A DNA stretch of 58,940 nt from Subsaximicrobium wynnwilliamsii. Lineage in GTDB: Bacteria; Bacteroidota; Bacteroidia; Flavobacteriales; Flavobacteriaceae. A program made the position numbers and the translations under genes. Below the pieces are notes generated by a model, which worked only from the letters and a program-made list of their open reading frames with translations, did no database searches and was not told the DNA's origin. Below, piece after piece: positions 49,401-57,440 of the stretch (its first letter is position 1; every line of letters starts with the position of its first letter). The stretch spans positions 1 through 58,940 of the forward strand of contig NZ_VORM01000027.1 in NCBI RefSeq assembly GCF_007997225.1, in the 5' to 3' direction.

Positions 49401-49487
49401 CATGTTGAAGCCTTAAAAGAACGCATATCCACCCAAATACGCTTGGAAAAAATGGGATCTGGTTACAGTACCATTGAAATTGTATGA
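46455..49487 (+). CDS. sbcC: Exonuclease SbcCD, ATPase subunit SbcC
   Basis: 1010 residues of the Rad50/SbcC SMC-like family. N-terminal Walker A TGATGSGKST near residue 36; long coiled coils; zinc hook ACPLCG near residue 524; second coiled coil; C-terminal signature LSGGETFMVSLAMAFALS near 916 and Walker B IFIDEGFGTLD. Dimerises through the zinc hook and feeds DNA ends or hairpins to SbcD. Length and motif spacing are normal. Confidence 0.96.
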   Translation: MKISKISFKNIHSLRGEHEIDFLSGPLAESGLFAITGATGSGKSTLLDVITLALYNQVPRIGAISKSVIDGEGGIMTRNAQDCYAEVEYIVNGKTYRSHWSIERNRNNNLNDRKQEIIDVASGNLIESGKSSVPTKNAELIGLSYDQFVKAMVLSQGQFSKLLQAKRDVRNKLLEDITGAKDYRAIGAAVFQKYKNASEVYKVQDIRLKEIELIPEAIRKDLSEQEATLSKAKISQKKALDVLKVEIDTKKGILKNETILAENELLQKELTIAIAHFKNDEETLKKHSKYVVHAALISDFERNDKEHKQTAEELARQQTNETKVLNDRRSLLAQASNLLGKPVAAQNYSEALEQLRKAVTQLKQEESLATTQAKLHEDQTKKTLVDINKDANRIAFNAEPNVFNTLIHPIEEKIDAFLNTSKINTELDLAEKEALLKSKSDLVNTLKLELTAYHSELKTKTSKQADLRQSEALFKTHESKLKVLEAELKLLETEVDTLTKAEENRKAHQSLEAHRSLLVDGEACPLCGAQEHPFSSNTPIFDLQEAALKSKKELLNTKRDLKASTQANLNNEVKNIRDLNRDIIAINALIQPKYTAIETLCKNLQIEVVQNIEGLEAIESRLVNDSKTTDKLKKAFELRHSLKNLKETTALWIKSADLKTTKQTERKKLYPGEDIDAKVQTLTNNWTATNQNIKNTSELIAKLKKKAQQFAEAGEGFQKQLQALLKNEGIENVGQLKTFILSEAKAEDIRQRKKTLDLKQERLKTEKEGAQKEIGSFKKLTTSKEPVDALQLKFAKIEEEYGSLGERIGSIKTKLEADKKAKEKQEDLLNTLKSLKKEETLWKTMNQLIGDAHGKRFSNFVQDLTLEQLIGYTNMRLKDLSDRYILDIPTADEASKNDSLKVFDSHQGDARRSINTLSGGETFMVSLAMAFALSDLAAKNVKIESIFIDEGFGTLDPETLNQAITILEKMQNEGDKSIGIISHVEALKERISTQIRLEKMGSGYSTIEIV

Positions 49488-49973
49488 GCCCATTTGAAAG
49501 GTTTTGCCAGGTTATGAAGCCCTAAAATTTTTTCAGATGCATCTCATGAACAAAAATGCAAATGGTTAAAAGACAAGCGCTAAATGAAGCTAGATTTGAA
49601 TGCATAGGGGAAAGGCAGGCAAAATAAAATTTCAGACTTTAGTTGCTAGGAGTTGGTTCTTTTTCTATCTTTAAAAGGCTCAACAATGAGCGGCAAGGTC
49701 TTGTATTGAAGTGACAATGGCATAATGCCGAAGGATACCGATTGGTTTTCATGTTATTTTGCTGGAGGTAAACTTCAAGGCCAATTGGGGAATGGTCTTT
49801 TTAGATGAAGCAAGGAACAAGATTGCAGCTTGACACTAAGGCGTTTCAAGTATTGAGATTTCTATTGAAATCGATTTGTATCACAAAAGGGGCAGGAACA
49901 GAAGCCCTGTGGAGTCAGTGCAAATCAAGGATAAAACCTCAATTGAAACACAAAAAAAACGAAGCAGGAAGTT
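49488..49973. other. Intergenic region without a gene
   Basis: About 490 bases after sbcC. No recognisable gene, terminator or repeat. A reading frame at 49805-50005 overlaps the GIY-YIG gene and has no family resemblance, so I do not call it. Confidence 0.55.
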
Positions 49974-50546
49974 ATGAAAGGTTGGATGTACATATTGGAA
50001 TGTAGTGATAATTCTTACTACACCGGAAGCACTAATGATTTAGCGTTGCGACTAAAGCAACATGAAAACGGAGTAGGGGCGAACCACAGCAAAAAGCGAC
50101 TCCCTGTAAAACTGCTTTATACAGAAGAATTTCCAGCAATCAAAGCGGCTCATTACAGGGAAAAGCAAGTACAGGGCTGGTCTAGAAAAAAGATAACGGC
50201 ATTGATCAAAGGCGATGTTGGCGAACTTACTGCGTTAGCAAAAAACCACACTCCACTTGGAAATCATTCGGCTTCGGCAGCCACAAATGTTGCGGCTTCG
50301 GAAGGCTCAGCCAACGAGAATCCAGTGGCTTCGGCAGGCTCAGCCACCGAGAAATCGAGTTCAGCCAGCGAAGCATTGGCGGCTTCCAAGGCACAAATAA
50401 AGAAAGATAGCACATTTTCAGAACGATGGAAAACAAGTCGGTTTTGGTTGATTCGAGGCTCATATTACGTTGTGCATTCCGTTTGGTTGGCCGTGATTGC
50501 GATTGGCGCCTTTATTGCTTGGGTCATTGCCATGTTATTTATATGA
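49974..50546 (+). CDS. GIY-YIG protein with low-complexity linker and C-terminal membrane segment
   Basis: 190 residues. Residues 1-90 are a single GIY-YIG domain of the short UPF0213/YhbQ type (WMYILECSDNSYYTGSTNDL; R in LRLKQHENG; E in AAHYREKQVQGWSRKK). Residues about 95-145 are an Ala/Ser-rich linker encoded by two copies of a 27-bp repeat (50294-50320 and 50327-50353, 33 bases apart). Residues about 148-190 (RFWLIRGSYYVVHSVWLAVI then a hydrophobic tail) form a membrane anchor that normally would not belong to this family. Its stop overlaps the next ATG (ATGA). It looks like a fusion of a short nuclease with a small membrane protein. Confidence 0.85.
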   Translation: MKGWMYILECSDNSYYTGSTNDLALRLKQHENGVGANHSKKRLPVKLLYTEEFPAIKAAHYREKQVQGWSRKKITALIKGDVGELTALAKNHTPLGNHSASAATNVAASEGSANENPVASAGSATEKSSSASEALAASKAQIKKDSTFSERWKTSRFWLIRGSYYVVHSVWLAVIAIGAFIAWVIAMLFI

Positions 50547-50908
50547 TGGCTAAACTTCCGTTGAAAATCCTGCATGGGTATGTGCTACTTTCTTTGCTGT
50601 TGTTTTTCACAGTACAAAGCCTGAAATTCTATGCTGTTGTGAGTCCGATTTGGATGCTTCACCATCTCAATGATTTTTTAGTGATTCCCATGGTTGCGAC
50701 CTTGTGTTTGCATGGCGTATGGCTTATCAAGAAGGATACTACGATTCGGCTCAACTTGTTTACAATTTTGAGTCTGGTAGCTCTATTTTCGTTAGTGTTT
50801 GAATATTATCTGCCACAGCAATCCTACCGTTATACCGGTGACCTTTGGGATGTGATTAGTTATGTATTGGGAGGATTTATGTTTTATGTGTTTCAGAAAG
50901 CAGCATAG
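50543..50908 (+). CDS. Small four-helix membrane protein
   Basis: 121 residues from the ATG at 50543 (MMAKLPLKILHGYVLLSLLL); the next ATG would give one residue less. Four hydrophobic segments, with the family-like HHLNDFLVIPMVATLCLHG and a C-terminal DLWDVISYVLGGFMFYV. Similar small flavobacterial membrane proteins exist, some with doubtful transporter names. I assign no function. Translationally coupled to the GIY-YIG gene by the ATGA overlap. Confidence 0.78.
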   Translation: MMAKLPLKILHGYVLLSLLLFFTVQSLKFYAVVSPIWMLHHLNDFLVIPMVATLCLHGVWLIKKDTTIRLNLFTILSLVALFSLVFEYYLPQQSYRYTGDLWDVISYVLGGFMFYVFQKAA

Positions 50909-51015
50909 AGACATTATCCATTGAGCGTTTTTTTCAACTACCAACATGAGCTTTAAATTTATTTATAGGTATAGGCGCTTAAAGCACCCTTGTTAAGCAT
51001 TAATTTCATTGGTAT

Positions 51016-51660
51016 TTATTTATAATGTACCATCGTTCTTATTAACACATCGAAGATTGTATCCCTATTTGACCTTCTATTGTATCTAAAATGATATTCG
51101 TCAAGGTAATTTTGCATATGCTCTTTACTATAATGATGATGGATTCCCCTGAGCCATCCTTTTATATTCATTATGTGAATATGTAATTCTTTAAAATTCT
51201 TACCATCCTCTGAAGTCATTTGTTTTAGTTTTAAAAACTTTTTTTCAGAGGTGTATATCCTCTCCATTTATCTGTTATTATTTCTGCGTCTTTTGAAACA
51301 AATTTAATCAAAAAACCTCCCAATTATTTTGCTGAAGAATTTTCTATGAGCTCTGCATAAGCTCTACCAACTCCATTTTCTAAAACTTCAATAGCAAGAA
51401 CTATTAATTTTTGCCGACCCTTGCTTCTGCCTTTTTCACCTTCTTCTGGACCGCCAATTACAAAATCATCTACGTGAACTACGCTTGTTAAAGGGCTTTT
51501 AAGACTGCTTTTCATAGCTTCTTGAACTTTCTGTTTGAATGTTCAACACGTTTTTTGACGAAGTTCAAACTTGCTACTTAACTCTAGCGAAGACATTCCT
51601 TTTTTCTTGGCACTTATTTTAAAGGCGATGTGATATACAATACGGTAAACGATAGTTCAG
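51016..51660 (-). pseudogene. Decayed IS1595 (ISXO2-like) transposase
   Basis: Read leftward, three frames together reconstruct an ISXO2-like transposase: KKGMSSLELSSKFELRQKT (N-terminal part), a stop, then VVHVDDFVIGGPEEGEKGRS (first catalytic Asp), an in-frame TAA after ENSSAK, ITDKWRGYTPL (second Asp), a frameshift, and IKGWLRGIHHHYSKEH followed by YLDEYHFRYNRR (catalytic Glu region). The N-terminal zinc ribbon is missing. At least two stops/shifts make it inactive. No terminal inverted repeats were recognised. It borders the cassette array on the left. Confidence 0.87.
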
Positions 51661-51822
51661 GTGTTTTATAATACTAGTCAAACATTGGTTTATCCCGTGG
51701 AAATTACAATTAAACACATATATTTGTTGACATATAACCAGTTGCCACACATTTGAGAAAAATTTCGCTAAATGATAAAATTTGGAAATGCTAATACCCA
51801 AGAATTAAGATAAACTAAAATA

Positions 51823-52008
51823 ATGAGCGAAGAATTACGAGTTTTATGTTGCTTCTGCGGAAAGGATTCGACATTTCATAATTCAATTGAAATAACCATA
51901 CAATGCGATAAGAATACTGACGAAGTCCAGGCAGTTTATGCTCACGCTAAATGTCTTAATAAAGTTTTGCATAGAAGTGTACCGAGAGGATTTGAATTTA
52001 AAACGTGA
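51823..52008 (+). CDS. Cassette 1: small Cys-rich protein
   Basis: 61 residues, ATG start 82 bases inside cassette 1. MSEELRVLCCFCGKDSTFHN has a CCFC cluster, and a later HAKCLNKVLHRSVPR adds His and Cys, so a small zinc-ribbon-like fold is plausible. Small proteins with this CCFCGK start are familiar to me from bacteroidete genomes, but I know no function. Its stop is about 230 bases before the site, so the rest of the cassette is untranslated or decayed. Confidence 0.65.
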   Translation: MSEELRVLCCFCGKDSTFHNSIEITIQCDKNTDEVQAVYAHAKCLNKVLHRSVPRGFEFKT

Positions 52009-52240
52009 AAATCATTACGCCGAAATCTACACAGACCGAAAAAATCGTCGGAATGGACTTAAATTTTTATTTTGATTTTTAAGTGCAAGTTCGAAAAACT
52101 GTGTTTATCGACTAATTTTAATCTGAAATATGGAAAAGCATAAAGAAATTCAACTAAAATTTACTAATTTGGATTTTTAAAAAACAAAACGTCGTAATTT
52201 TTCGGACGTGCGAAACAAAGCGTGGAAAGGAAAAAACGTG

Positions 52241-52375
52241 TGGCAACACCGTGTATAAGCCATTGCTGGGTCTGTGCTTATCTGGAAAATTCTTGGGAAT
52301 TTTCCAGCGGAGTTTTGTACTTTTAATGGTTCGTGTGTGAGACACGCAACGGCTCATACACATAAAACGTTGTAA
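52241..52375 (+). repeat. attC-like site A
   Basis: R''-like TGGCAAC (52241-52247), left stem GTGTATAAGCCATTGC (52251-52266), internal hairpin TGGAAAATTC/GAATTTTCCA, right stem GCAACGGCTCATACAC (52346-52361), R'-like GTTGTAA (52369). Nearly the same sequence as site E. Confidence 0.85.
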
Positions 52376-52710
52376 AAAATGGCGGAATTCACTCAGAACT
52401 AGACAATCGGAATTCAAAAAACTATTCCTTTCACGGTCGCGGAATTTTCATTTCGGATTTCTAAACCAGTCCGATATAATGCAACGCGGATTTTTAATCT
52501 GGTTCGTAAACAGACAATTTTACGGAATCTTGACTTAATCAAATCCACTCTGAATAAAATCGTGTTGCGGAATTACTCAATCACACGGAATTTTACACTC
52601 GGGCGGAATCACAAAGTTCGCGGATTTTGGGAACGGCGGAACTCATTCAATCGCACTATCTCAGGGAAAGCAACAACAAAACACAATAATTCTAGGCCAC
52701 TTTTAACAAC
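52369..52710. other. Cassette 2: non-coding, GCGGAAT-rich
   Basis: 342 bases with no plausible gene. Very similar to cassette 12 (57908-58249) and related to 8, 9, 10 and 13. Starts GTTGTAAAAAATGGC and ends GGCCACTTTTAACAAC. Confidence 0.75.
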
Positions 52711-52834
52711 ATCGCGTATAATTAATTGCTAGGTCTGTTCTTCTTCCGAAAACCTTCGCGGATGCCCAAGTTCGTTTTTATTTGCTAAATTAGCGATTGA
52801 GACACGCAACTAATCATACTCAAACACGTTAGCA
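52704..52834 (+). repeat. attC-like site B
   Basis: Starts at the TAACAAC box; left stem GCGTATAATTAATTGC, inner TCCG/CGGA pairing, right stem GCAACTAATCATACTC, R'-like GTTAGCA at 52828. First of the GCGTATAATTAATTGC subfamily (B, F to M). Confidence 0.83.
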
Positions 52835-52857
52835 GCAAGCTAGGAAAAACCAAGAAA

Positions 52858-53598
52858 ATGCATCTTTCAAAGGAAATACAAAGAATTTTAGTCGGATTAA
52901 AATCTGCTGTAAAGTTAGCGGAAACAATGGACGGAACTCTTCCCGACCGATATGCATTTTATGATAAAAAAGGGAGGAGCTTTTCAGCGGAATTTGCTCA
53001 AACGGATAAAGATTTTTCAATTGTACTTTTTGAGCGGACTGAAAAGCCAAACTATGAAAAATGTTTTGCTCGTGGAATATTCAATGATTTAAACAAAATA
53101 TCAAAGCTAATTGTCTTTTGGGTTGTAGAACAAAAATCAATTTCTAATCTCAAAACAGAATTTAAAGAACTTGAAATATATCAAGACTTTGACTTTAAAA
53201 ACTTAAATCCAGACATTGAAAAAGCTTGGAATAAAGTCAAGAATAGATTTTTTAATGACACTAAGTTTTGGAATAATATTGAATGGAGAAATCGATATTC
53301 AGAAATGCTAATTCGAACAAAAATGCATCCCGAATTTCAAAATCTATTCCCATTCACAAGTCATTATTGGTTAAGATTTAGTCCAAAAAAAGATTTTATA
53401 ACAGAATGTTGGACTCTTGACACTTACATAGTTCCAATAATGCACACTAAAGAATTGCCAAAAGAACTTGGGAATTATTATGTGTCCGAAAGTGAAAATA
53501 TTGATGGAAATTACTTTGCGGAACTGAATGAGGCTCTGGATTTTTATTCAATAATTCTTAAAAAAACCGAACCGATTAAATGGATAACGAATGAATAA
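52858..53598 (+). CDS. Cassette 3: hypothetical cytoplasmic protein
   Basis: 246 residues, ATG 30 bases after the cassette start and stop nine bases before the cassette end, so it fills its cassette. No signal peptide or membrane helix. It is rich in Lys, Phe, Trp and Asp/Glu (KLIVFWVVEQKSISNLKTEF; FTSHYWLRFSPKKDFITECW; ESENIDGNYFAELNEALDFY). I do not recognise the family. The fit to the cassette limits and normal codon use make it a real gene. Confidence 0.8.
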   Translation: MHLSKEIQRILVGLKSAVKLAETMDGTLPDRYAFYDKKGRSFSAEFAQTDKDFSIVLFERTEKPNYEKCFARGIFNDLNKISKLIVFWVVEQKSISNLKTEFKELEIYQDFDFKNLNPDIEKAWNKVKNRFFNDTKFWNNIEWRNRYSEMLIRTKMHPEFQNLFPFTSHYWLRFSPKKDFITECWTLDTYIVPIMHTKELPKELGNYYVSESENIDGNYFAELNEALDFYSIILKKTEPIKWITNE

Positions 53599-53606
53599 AA
53601 GCCGGC

Positions 53607-53739
53607 TGCTAACACCGTGTATAATTAATTGCTAGGTCACTGCCGACTTACGAACATTCCTGCGGAATATTCTATCTGTGATTTATTTGCTAAATTAGTT
53701 GCTTAACCACGCAACTAACCATACACAATCACGTTAGCA
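53607..53739 (+). repeat. attC-like site C
   Basis: R''-like TGCTAAC (53607-53613), left stem GTGTATAATTAATTGC, inner GAACATTCC/GGAATATTC hairpin, right stem GCAACTAACCATACAC, R'-like GTTAGCA at 53733. A third sequence type intermediate between A/D/E and B. Confidence 0.84.
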
Positions 53740-54212
53740 CACAGTTGTCTGCTCCAGAAAACACAGATAAACAACAAAATCTTCTGATTTTTAAGAGCAA
53801 AAACTGAAACACCACACCGAAATTGAAATAGATACAGAAAAATCAAAACGGCGGCATTATCACTCGTGTGAACAATTTTATTTCTTGGCCTTCCAATAAT
53901 AAATCCCTTCATTTGAAAAACCTGTGCTTGATCAAAGTTTCGGCAAAATTTTATTTTAAAACATACGCGGAAATCAAATCTAACGGAAAAAAACCGCGAA
54001 AAAGGAACCGAAATTTTTTTTGGTTTTTTAAGTGCGAAACCGAAACTTTGTCCTTCCCTACAATCTGAAAAAAAAAAATTTAAACTCATTGCGGAAAATG
54101 GCAACGGAATTTAAAAGGAAATAATTAACCTGGAATTTTAAACAAAATTATGTCGGACTTTACACAGCAGTTAAAAATTAACAGCGAAGGAAAGAATAAA
54201 CCGTGTGCTAAC
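53733..54212. other. Cassette 4: no convincing gene
   Basis: 480 bases. The longest open frames (66 codons on plus, 129 on minus) are low-complexity and have no start context, so I call none. Starts GTTAGCACAC and ends GTGTGCTAAC. Several poly-A/T tracts suggest a decayed gene. Confidence 0.6.
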
Positions 54213-54339
54213 ACCGTGTATAGACCATTGCTGGGTCTGTGCTTTTTTTGGAATATTATGGGAATGCCCAAAAGTTTGTCTATATTTGGATTGGTTCGTG
54301 TGTGAGACACGCAACGGTCCATACACATAACCGTTGTGC
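54206..54339 (+). repeat. attC-like site D
   Basis: R''-like TGCTAAC (54206-54212), left stem GTGTATAGACCATTGC, inner TTTGG/CCAAA pairing, right stem GCAACGGTCCATACAC, R'-like GTTGTGC at 54333. Compared with A and E the stem has changed on both sides (GACC/GGTC for AGCC/GGCT). Confidence 0.86.
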
Positions 54340-54344
54340 AACAT

Positions 54345-54938
54345 ATGAAAAAACTCATCCTGACAATATTATTCTTGAATTCAATAATCGGATTTTCACA
54401 AAATGAAAAATCGAATGAAATTGTGATTAAGGGAATTGTTTTATCGGAAGTGAACGGAAAACCTCTTGAAAATGTCTATTTGAGTTATAAATCAAGATAC
54501 CGATATTCAGCCACAGACGAAAAAGGAAAATTTGAATATAAATATAAAATTCGAGAAAAAGATAGTTTAGAAACAATTGAATTAACTGCATTGGGTTATG
54601 AAAATATTGATACAATAGTTCGAGTTGATAAACCAAAAGAATATGTATTTGAATTTGTAATGAAACCAAGATTCGGACTTAACCGAGAAAAGGCAATTGA
54701 AGACATAAAAAATGGAAAAGTAAACATATTGGAATCAAGTGGAATCGCACCTGTTTTCTATAAATCGGACACGAAATTTGCGAAAAAATATAATGTGAAT
54801 TTTGTCGAGTATGGTTGTGAAGCAGTTGCTTGGGAAAGTCTTTATGAATATAATAGAGCTGTATTCGAGTATTTGGACAAAAAATACGGAAAGAAATGGA
54901 GAAAAAAGATTCGTAAAGATATTGTCGGACTTAAATAA
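54345..54938 (+). CDS. Cassette 5: exported carboxypeptidase-regulatory-like protein
   Basis: 197 residues from the ATG at 54345, 12 bases after the cassette start; a GTG three codons earlier would lie in the recombination core. Signal peptide MKKLILTILFLNSIIGFSQ. Residues about 28-108 are a carboxypeptidase-D regulatory-like (CarboxypepD_reg) beta-sandwich (IVLSEVNGKPLENVYLSYKS; GKFEYKYKI; LTALGYENIDTIVRV). The C-terminal part (VNFVEYGCEAVAWESLYEYN; YLDKKYGKKWRKKIRKDI) resembles a helical tail I have seen in bacteroidete proteins of this shape. Function unknown. Its stop is 17 bases before the cassette end. Confidence 0.84.
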   Translation: MKKLILTILFLNSIIGFSQNEKSNEIVIKGIVLSEVNGKPLENVYLSYKSRYRYSATDEKGKFEYKYKIREKDSLETIELTALGYENIDTIVRVDKPKEYVFEFVMKPRFGLNREKAIEDIKNGKVNILESSGIAPVFYKSDTKFAKKYNVNFVEYGCEAVAWESLYEYNRAVFEYLDKKYGKKWRKKIRKDIVGLK

Positions 54939-54958
54939 GAAAATGAATAAAATACGTT

Positions 54959-55092
54959 GCACAACACCGTGTATAAGCCATTGCTGGGTCTGTGCCAATC
55001 TGGAAAATTCTTGGGAATTTTCCAGCGGAGTTTTGTACTTTTAATGGTTCGTGTGTGGGACACGCAACGGCTCATACACATCAACGTTGCAA
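54959..55092 (+). repeat. attC-like site E
   Basis: R''-like GCACAAC (54959-54965), left stem GTGTATAAGCCATTGC, inner TGGAAAATTC hairpin, right stem GCAACGGCTCATACAC, R'-like GTTGCAA at 55086. Almost identical to site A though the flanking cassettes differ. Confidence 0.86.
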
Positions 55093-55577
55093 GTAATACT
55101 CGGGCTTTCTAGAAAGCATCAAATTCAACCAATTAACCAACAATCTTTTAAAATCCGAAAATTGGACAATCCCGAAACGGAAGCCAAAAAGCAAGTTGCG
55201 GAATTACTCACTCATGCGGAATTGAATGCATCGTAAAAAAACTGAATTTCGAAAACAGTGAAACTAACCGTTGCGCCATCAATCGGAATAAAATATGTTT
55301 GCGGATAAGAACCATGACGATGGAAATCACTCTTGCGGAATTGACCAGTTTTACGGAATTAGCTCGGTTGCGGAAAACTGAACTAACGAATTCCTAGCAG
55401 AACGCAATTCAAATCCAAATTGTAACTAAACTAGAAACAGCCGTGATTACTACTTGCAACATCGCGTATAATTAATTGCTTGGCCTGTTCTCCTTCCGAA
55501 AATCCTCGCGGATGCCCAAGTTCGTTTTTATTTGCTAAATTAGCGCTTGAGACTCGCAACTAATCATACTCAAGGGC
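55086..55577. repeat. Cassette 6 with its site F (duplicated unit, copy 1)
   Basis: Cassette 55086-55460 plus site. Near-identical to the next unit (55578-56069); both are 492 bases long. Starts GTTGCAAGTAATACTCGGGC, ends TACTTGCAAC. No gene: a GCGGAATT-rich sequence with stops in all frames. Confidence 0.88.
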
Positions 55578-55584
55578 GTTGCAA
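55454..55584 (+). repeat. attC-like site F
   Basis: R''-like TTGCAAC (55454-55460), GCGTATAATTAATTGC and GCAACTAATCATACTC stem, R'-like GTTGCAA at 55578. Confidence 0.84.
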
Positions 55585-56069
55585 GTAATACTCGGGCTTT
55601 CTAGAAAGACTCAAATTCAGCCAATTAACCAAAAGTATTTTAAAATCCGAAAATTGGACAATCCCGAAACGGAAGCCAAAAAGCAAGTTGCGGAATTACT
55701 CACTCATGCAGAATTAAATGCATCGTAAAAAAACTGAATTTCGAAAACAGTGAAACTAACCGTTGCGCCATCAATCGGAATAAAATATGTTTGCGGATAA
55801 GAACCATGACGATGGAAATCACTCGTGCGGAATTGACCAGTTTTACGGAATTAGCTCGGTTGCGGAAAACTGAACTCACGAATTCCTAGCAGAACGCAAT
55901 TCAAATCCAAATTGTAACTAAACTAGAAACAGCCGTGATTACTACTTGCAACATCGCGTATAATTAATTGCTTGACCTGTTCTTCTTCCGAAAATCCTCG
56001 TGGATGCCCAAGTTCGTTTTTATTTGCTAAATTAGCGCTTGAGACACGCAACTAATCATACTCAAGGGC
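55578..56069. repeat. Cassette 7 with its site G (duplicated unit, copy 2)
   Basis: Second copy of the 492-base unit 55086-55577, with a handful of substitutions (for example GAAAGACTC for GAAAGCATC). Cassette limits 55578-55952. Confidence 0.88.
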
Positions 56070-56076
56070 GTTGTAA
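55946..56076 (+). repeat. attC-like site G
   Basis: R''-like TTGCAAC (55946-55952), same stem as F; R'-like GTTGTAA at 56070, so here the next cassette is of another type. Confidence 0.84.
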
Positions 56077-56410
56077 AAAATGGCGGAATTCACTCAGAAC
56101 TAGATAATCGGAATTCAAAAAAGCATTCCTTTTTACGTTCCCGGAATTTTTTTTCGATTTCCAATCCAGTCCGATATAATGCAACGCGGATTTTTAGTTT
56201 GGTTCGTAAACAGACAAGTTTGCGGAATCTTGAATCAATCAAGTCCACTCTGAATAAAATCATGTTGCGAAAATACTCACTCACACGGAATTTCCCACTC
56301 GAGCGGAATCACAAAGTTCGCGGATTTTGGGAACGGCGGAACTCACTCAATCGCACTATCTCAGGGAAAGCAACAACAAAACACAATAATTCCAGGCCAC
56401 TTTTCACAAC
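56070..56410. other. Cassette 8: non-coding, GCGGAAT-rich
   Basis: 341 bases, related to cassettes 2, 9, 10, 12 and 13. Starts GTTGTAAAAAATGGC, ends GGCCACTTTTCACAAC. Contains scattered CGGAAT/GCGGAA motifs. A 77-codon frame (56199-56432) runs into the site and is not considered a gene. Confidence 0.72.
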
Positions 56411-56534
56411 ATCGCGTATAATTAATTGCTAGGTCTGTACTTCTTCCGAAAACCCTCGCGGATTCGCTAGTTCGTTTTTATTTGCTAAATTAGCGCTTGA
56501 GACACGCAACTAATCATACTCAAGAGCGTTGTAA
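56404..56534 (+). repeat. attC-like site H
   Basis: R''-like TCACAAC (56404-56410), GCGTATAATTAATTGC type stem, R'-like GTTGTAA at 56528. The middle differs slightly (GGATTCGCTAGTTCG instead of GGATGCCCAAGTTCG), shared with L and M. Confidence 0.84.
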
Positions 56535-56855
56535 AAAATGGCGGAATTCACTCAGAACTAGACAATCGGAATTCAAAAAAGCTTTTCTTTTTACGGTCGC
56601 GGAATTTTTTTCGATTTCTAACCGGTCCCATAAATGAAAAACGGAATTACAAAATCAGAAAAGTTTGCGGAATCTTGAATTAATCAAATCTACATTGAAT
56701 AAAATCGTCTTGCGGAATTACTCACTCACACGGAATTTTACACTCGGGCGGAATCACAAAGTTCGCGGCTTTTGGGAACGGCGGAACTCACTCAATCGCA
56801 CTATCTCAGGGAAAGCAACAACAAAACACCATAATTCCAGGCCACTTTTCACAAC
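56528..56855. other. Cassette 9: non-coding, GCGGAAT-rich
   Basis: 328 bases; shorter than cassette 8 by 13 bases in the region after the first motif cluster (near 56600-56650). Nearest relative is cassette 13. Confidence 0.72.
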
Positions 56856-56980
56856 ATCGCGTATAATTAATTGCTTGGCCTGTTCTTCTTCCGAAAATCC
56901 TCGTGGATGCCCAAGTTCGTTTTTATTTGCTAAATTTACTGCTTGAGACACGCAACTAATCATACTCAAGCACGTTGTAA
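56849..56980 (+). repeat. attC-like site I
   Basis: R''-like TCACAAC (56849-56855), GCGTATAATTAATTGC type stem, R'-like GTTGTAA at 56974. Confidence 0.84.
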
Positions 56981-57315
56981 AAAATGGCGGAATTTACTCA
57001 TAACTAGACAATCGAAACTCAAAAAAGCTTTTCTTTTTGCGGTCGCGGATTTTTTATTTCGGATTTCTAATCCAGTCCGATATAATGATACGCCGATTTT
57101 TAGTCTGGTTCGCTAACAGACAGGTTTGCGGAATCTTGACTTGATCAAATCCACTCTCATAAAATCGTGTTGCGAAAATACTCACTCACACGGAATTTCC
57201 CACTCGAGCGGAATCACGAAGTTCGCGGATTTTGGCAACGGCGAAACTCACTCAATCGCACTATCTCAGGGAAAGCAACAACAAAACACAATAATTCCAG
57301 GCCACTTTTCACAAC
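56974..57315. other. Cassette 10: non-coding, GCGGAAT-rich
   Basis: 342 bases, same family. A one-base deletion relative to the relatives (CCACTCTCATAAAATCG for CCACTCTGAATAAAATCG) breaks the frame that is open in them, which argues against coding. Confidence 0.72.
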
Positions 57316-57440
57316 ATCGCGTATAATTAATTGCTTGGCTTGTTCTTCTTCCGAAAATCCTCGTGGATGCCCAAGTTCGTTTTTATTTGCTAAATTTACT
57401 GCTCGAGACGCGCAACTAATCATACTCAAGAGCGTTGTAA
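57309..57440 (+). repeat. attC-like site J
   Basis: R''-like TCACAAC (57309-57315), GCGTATAATTAATTGC type stem, R'-like GTTGTAA at 57434. Has GACGCGCAAC where most have GACACGCAAC. Confidence 0.84.

Noticed and set aside
49805-50005. 66-residue frame before the GIY-YIG gene
   Set aside because: Overlaps the start of the GIY-YIG domain in another frame and has no recognisable features.
53715-54104. 129-residue leftward protein in cassette 4
   Set aside because: Low-complexity, Phe-rich translation of AT-rich DNA, overlapping the recombination site, with no family resemblance.
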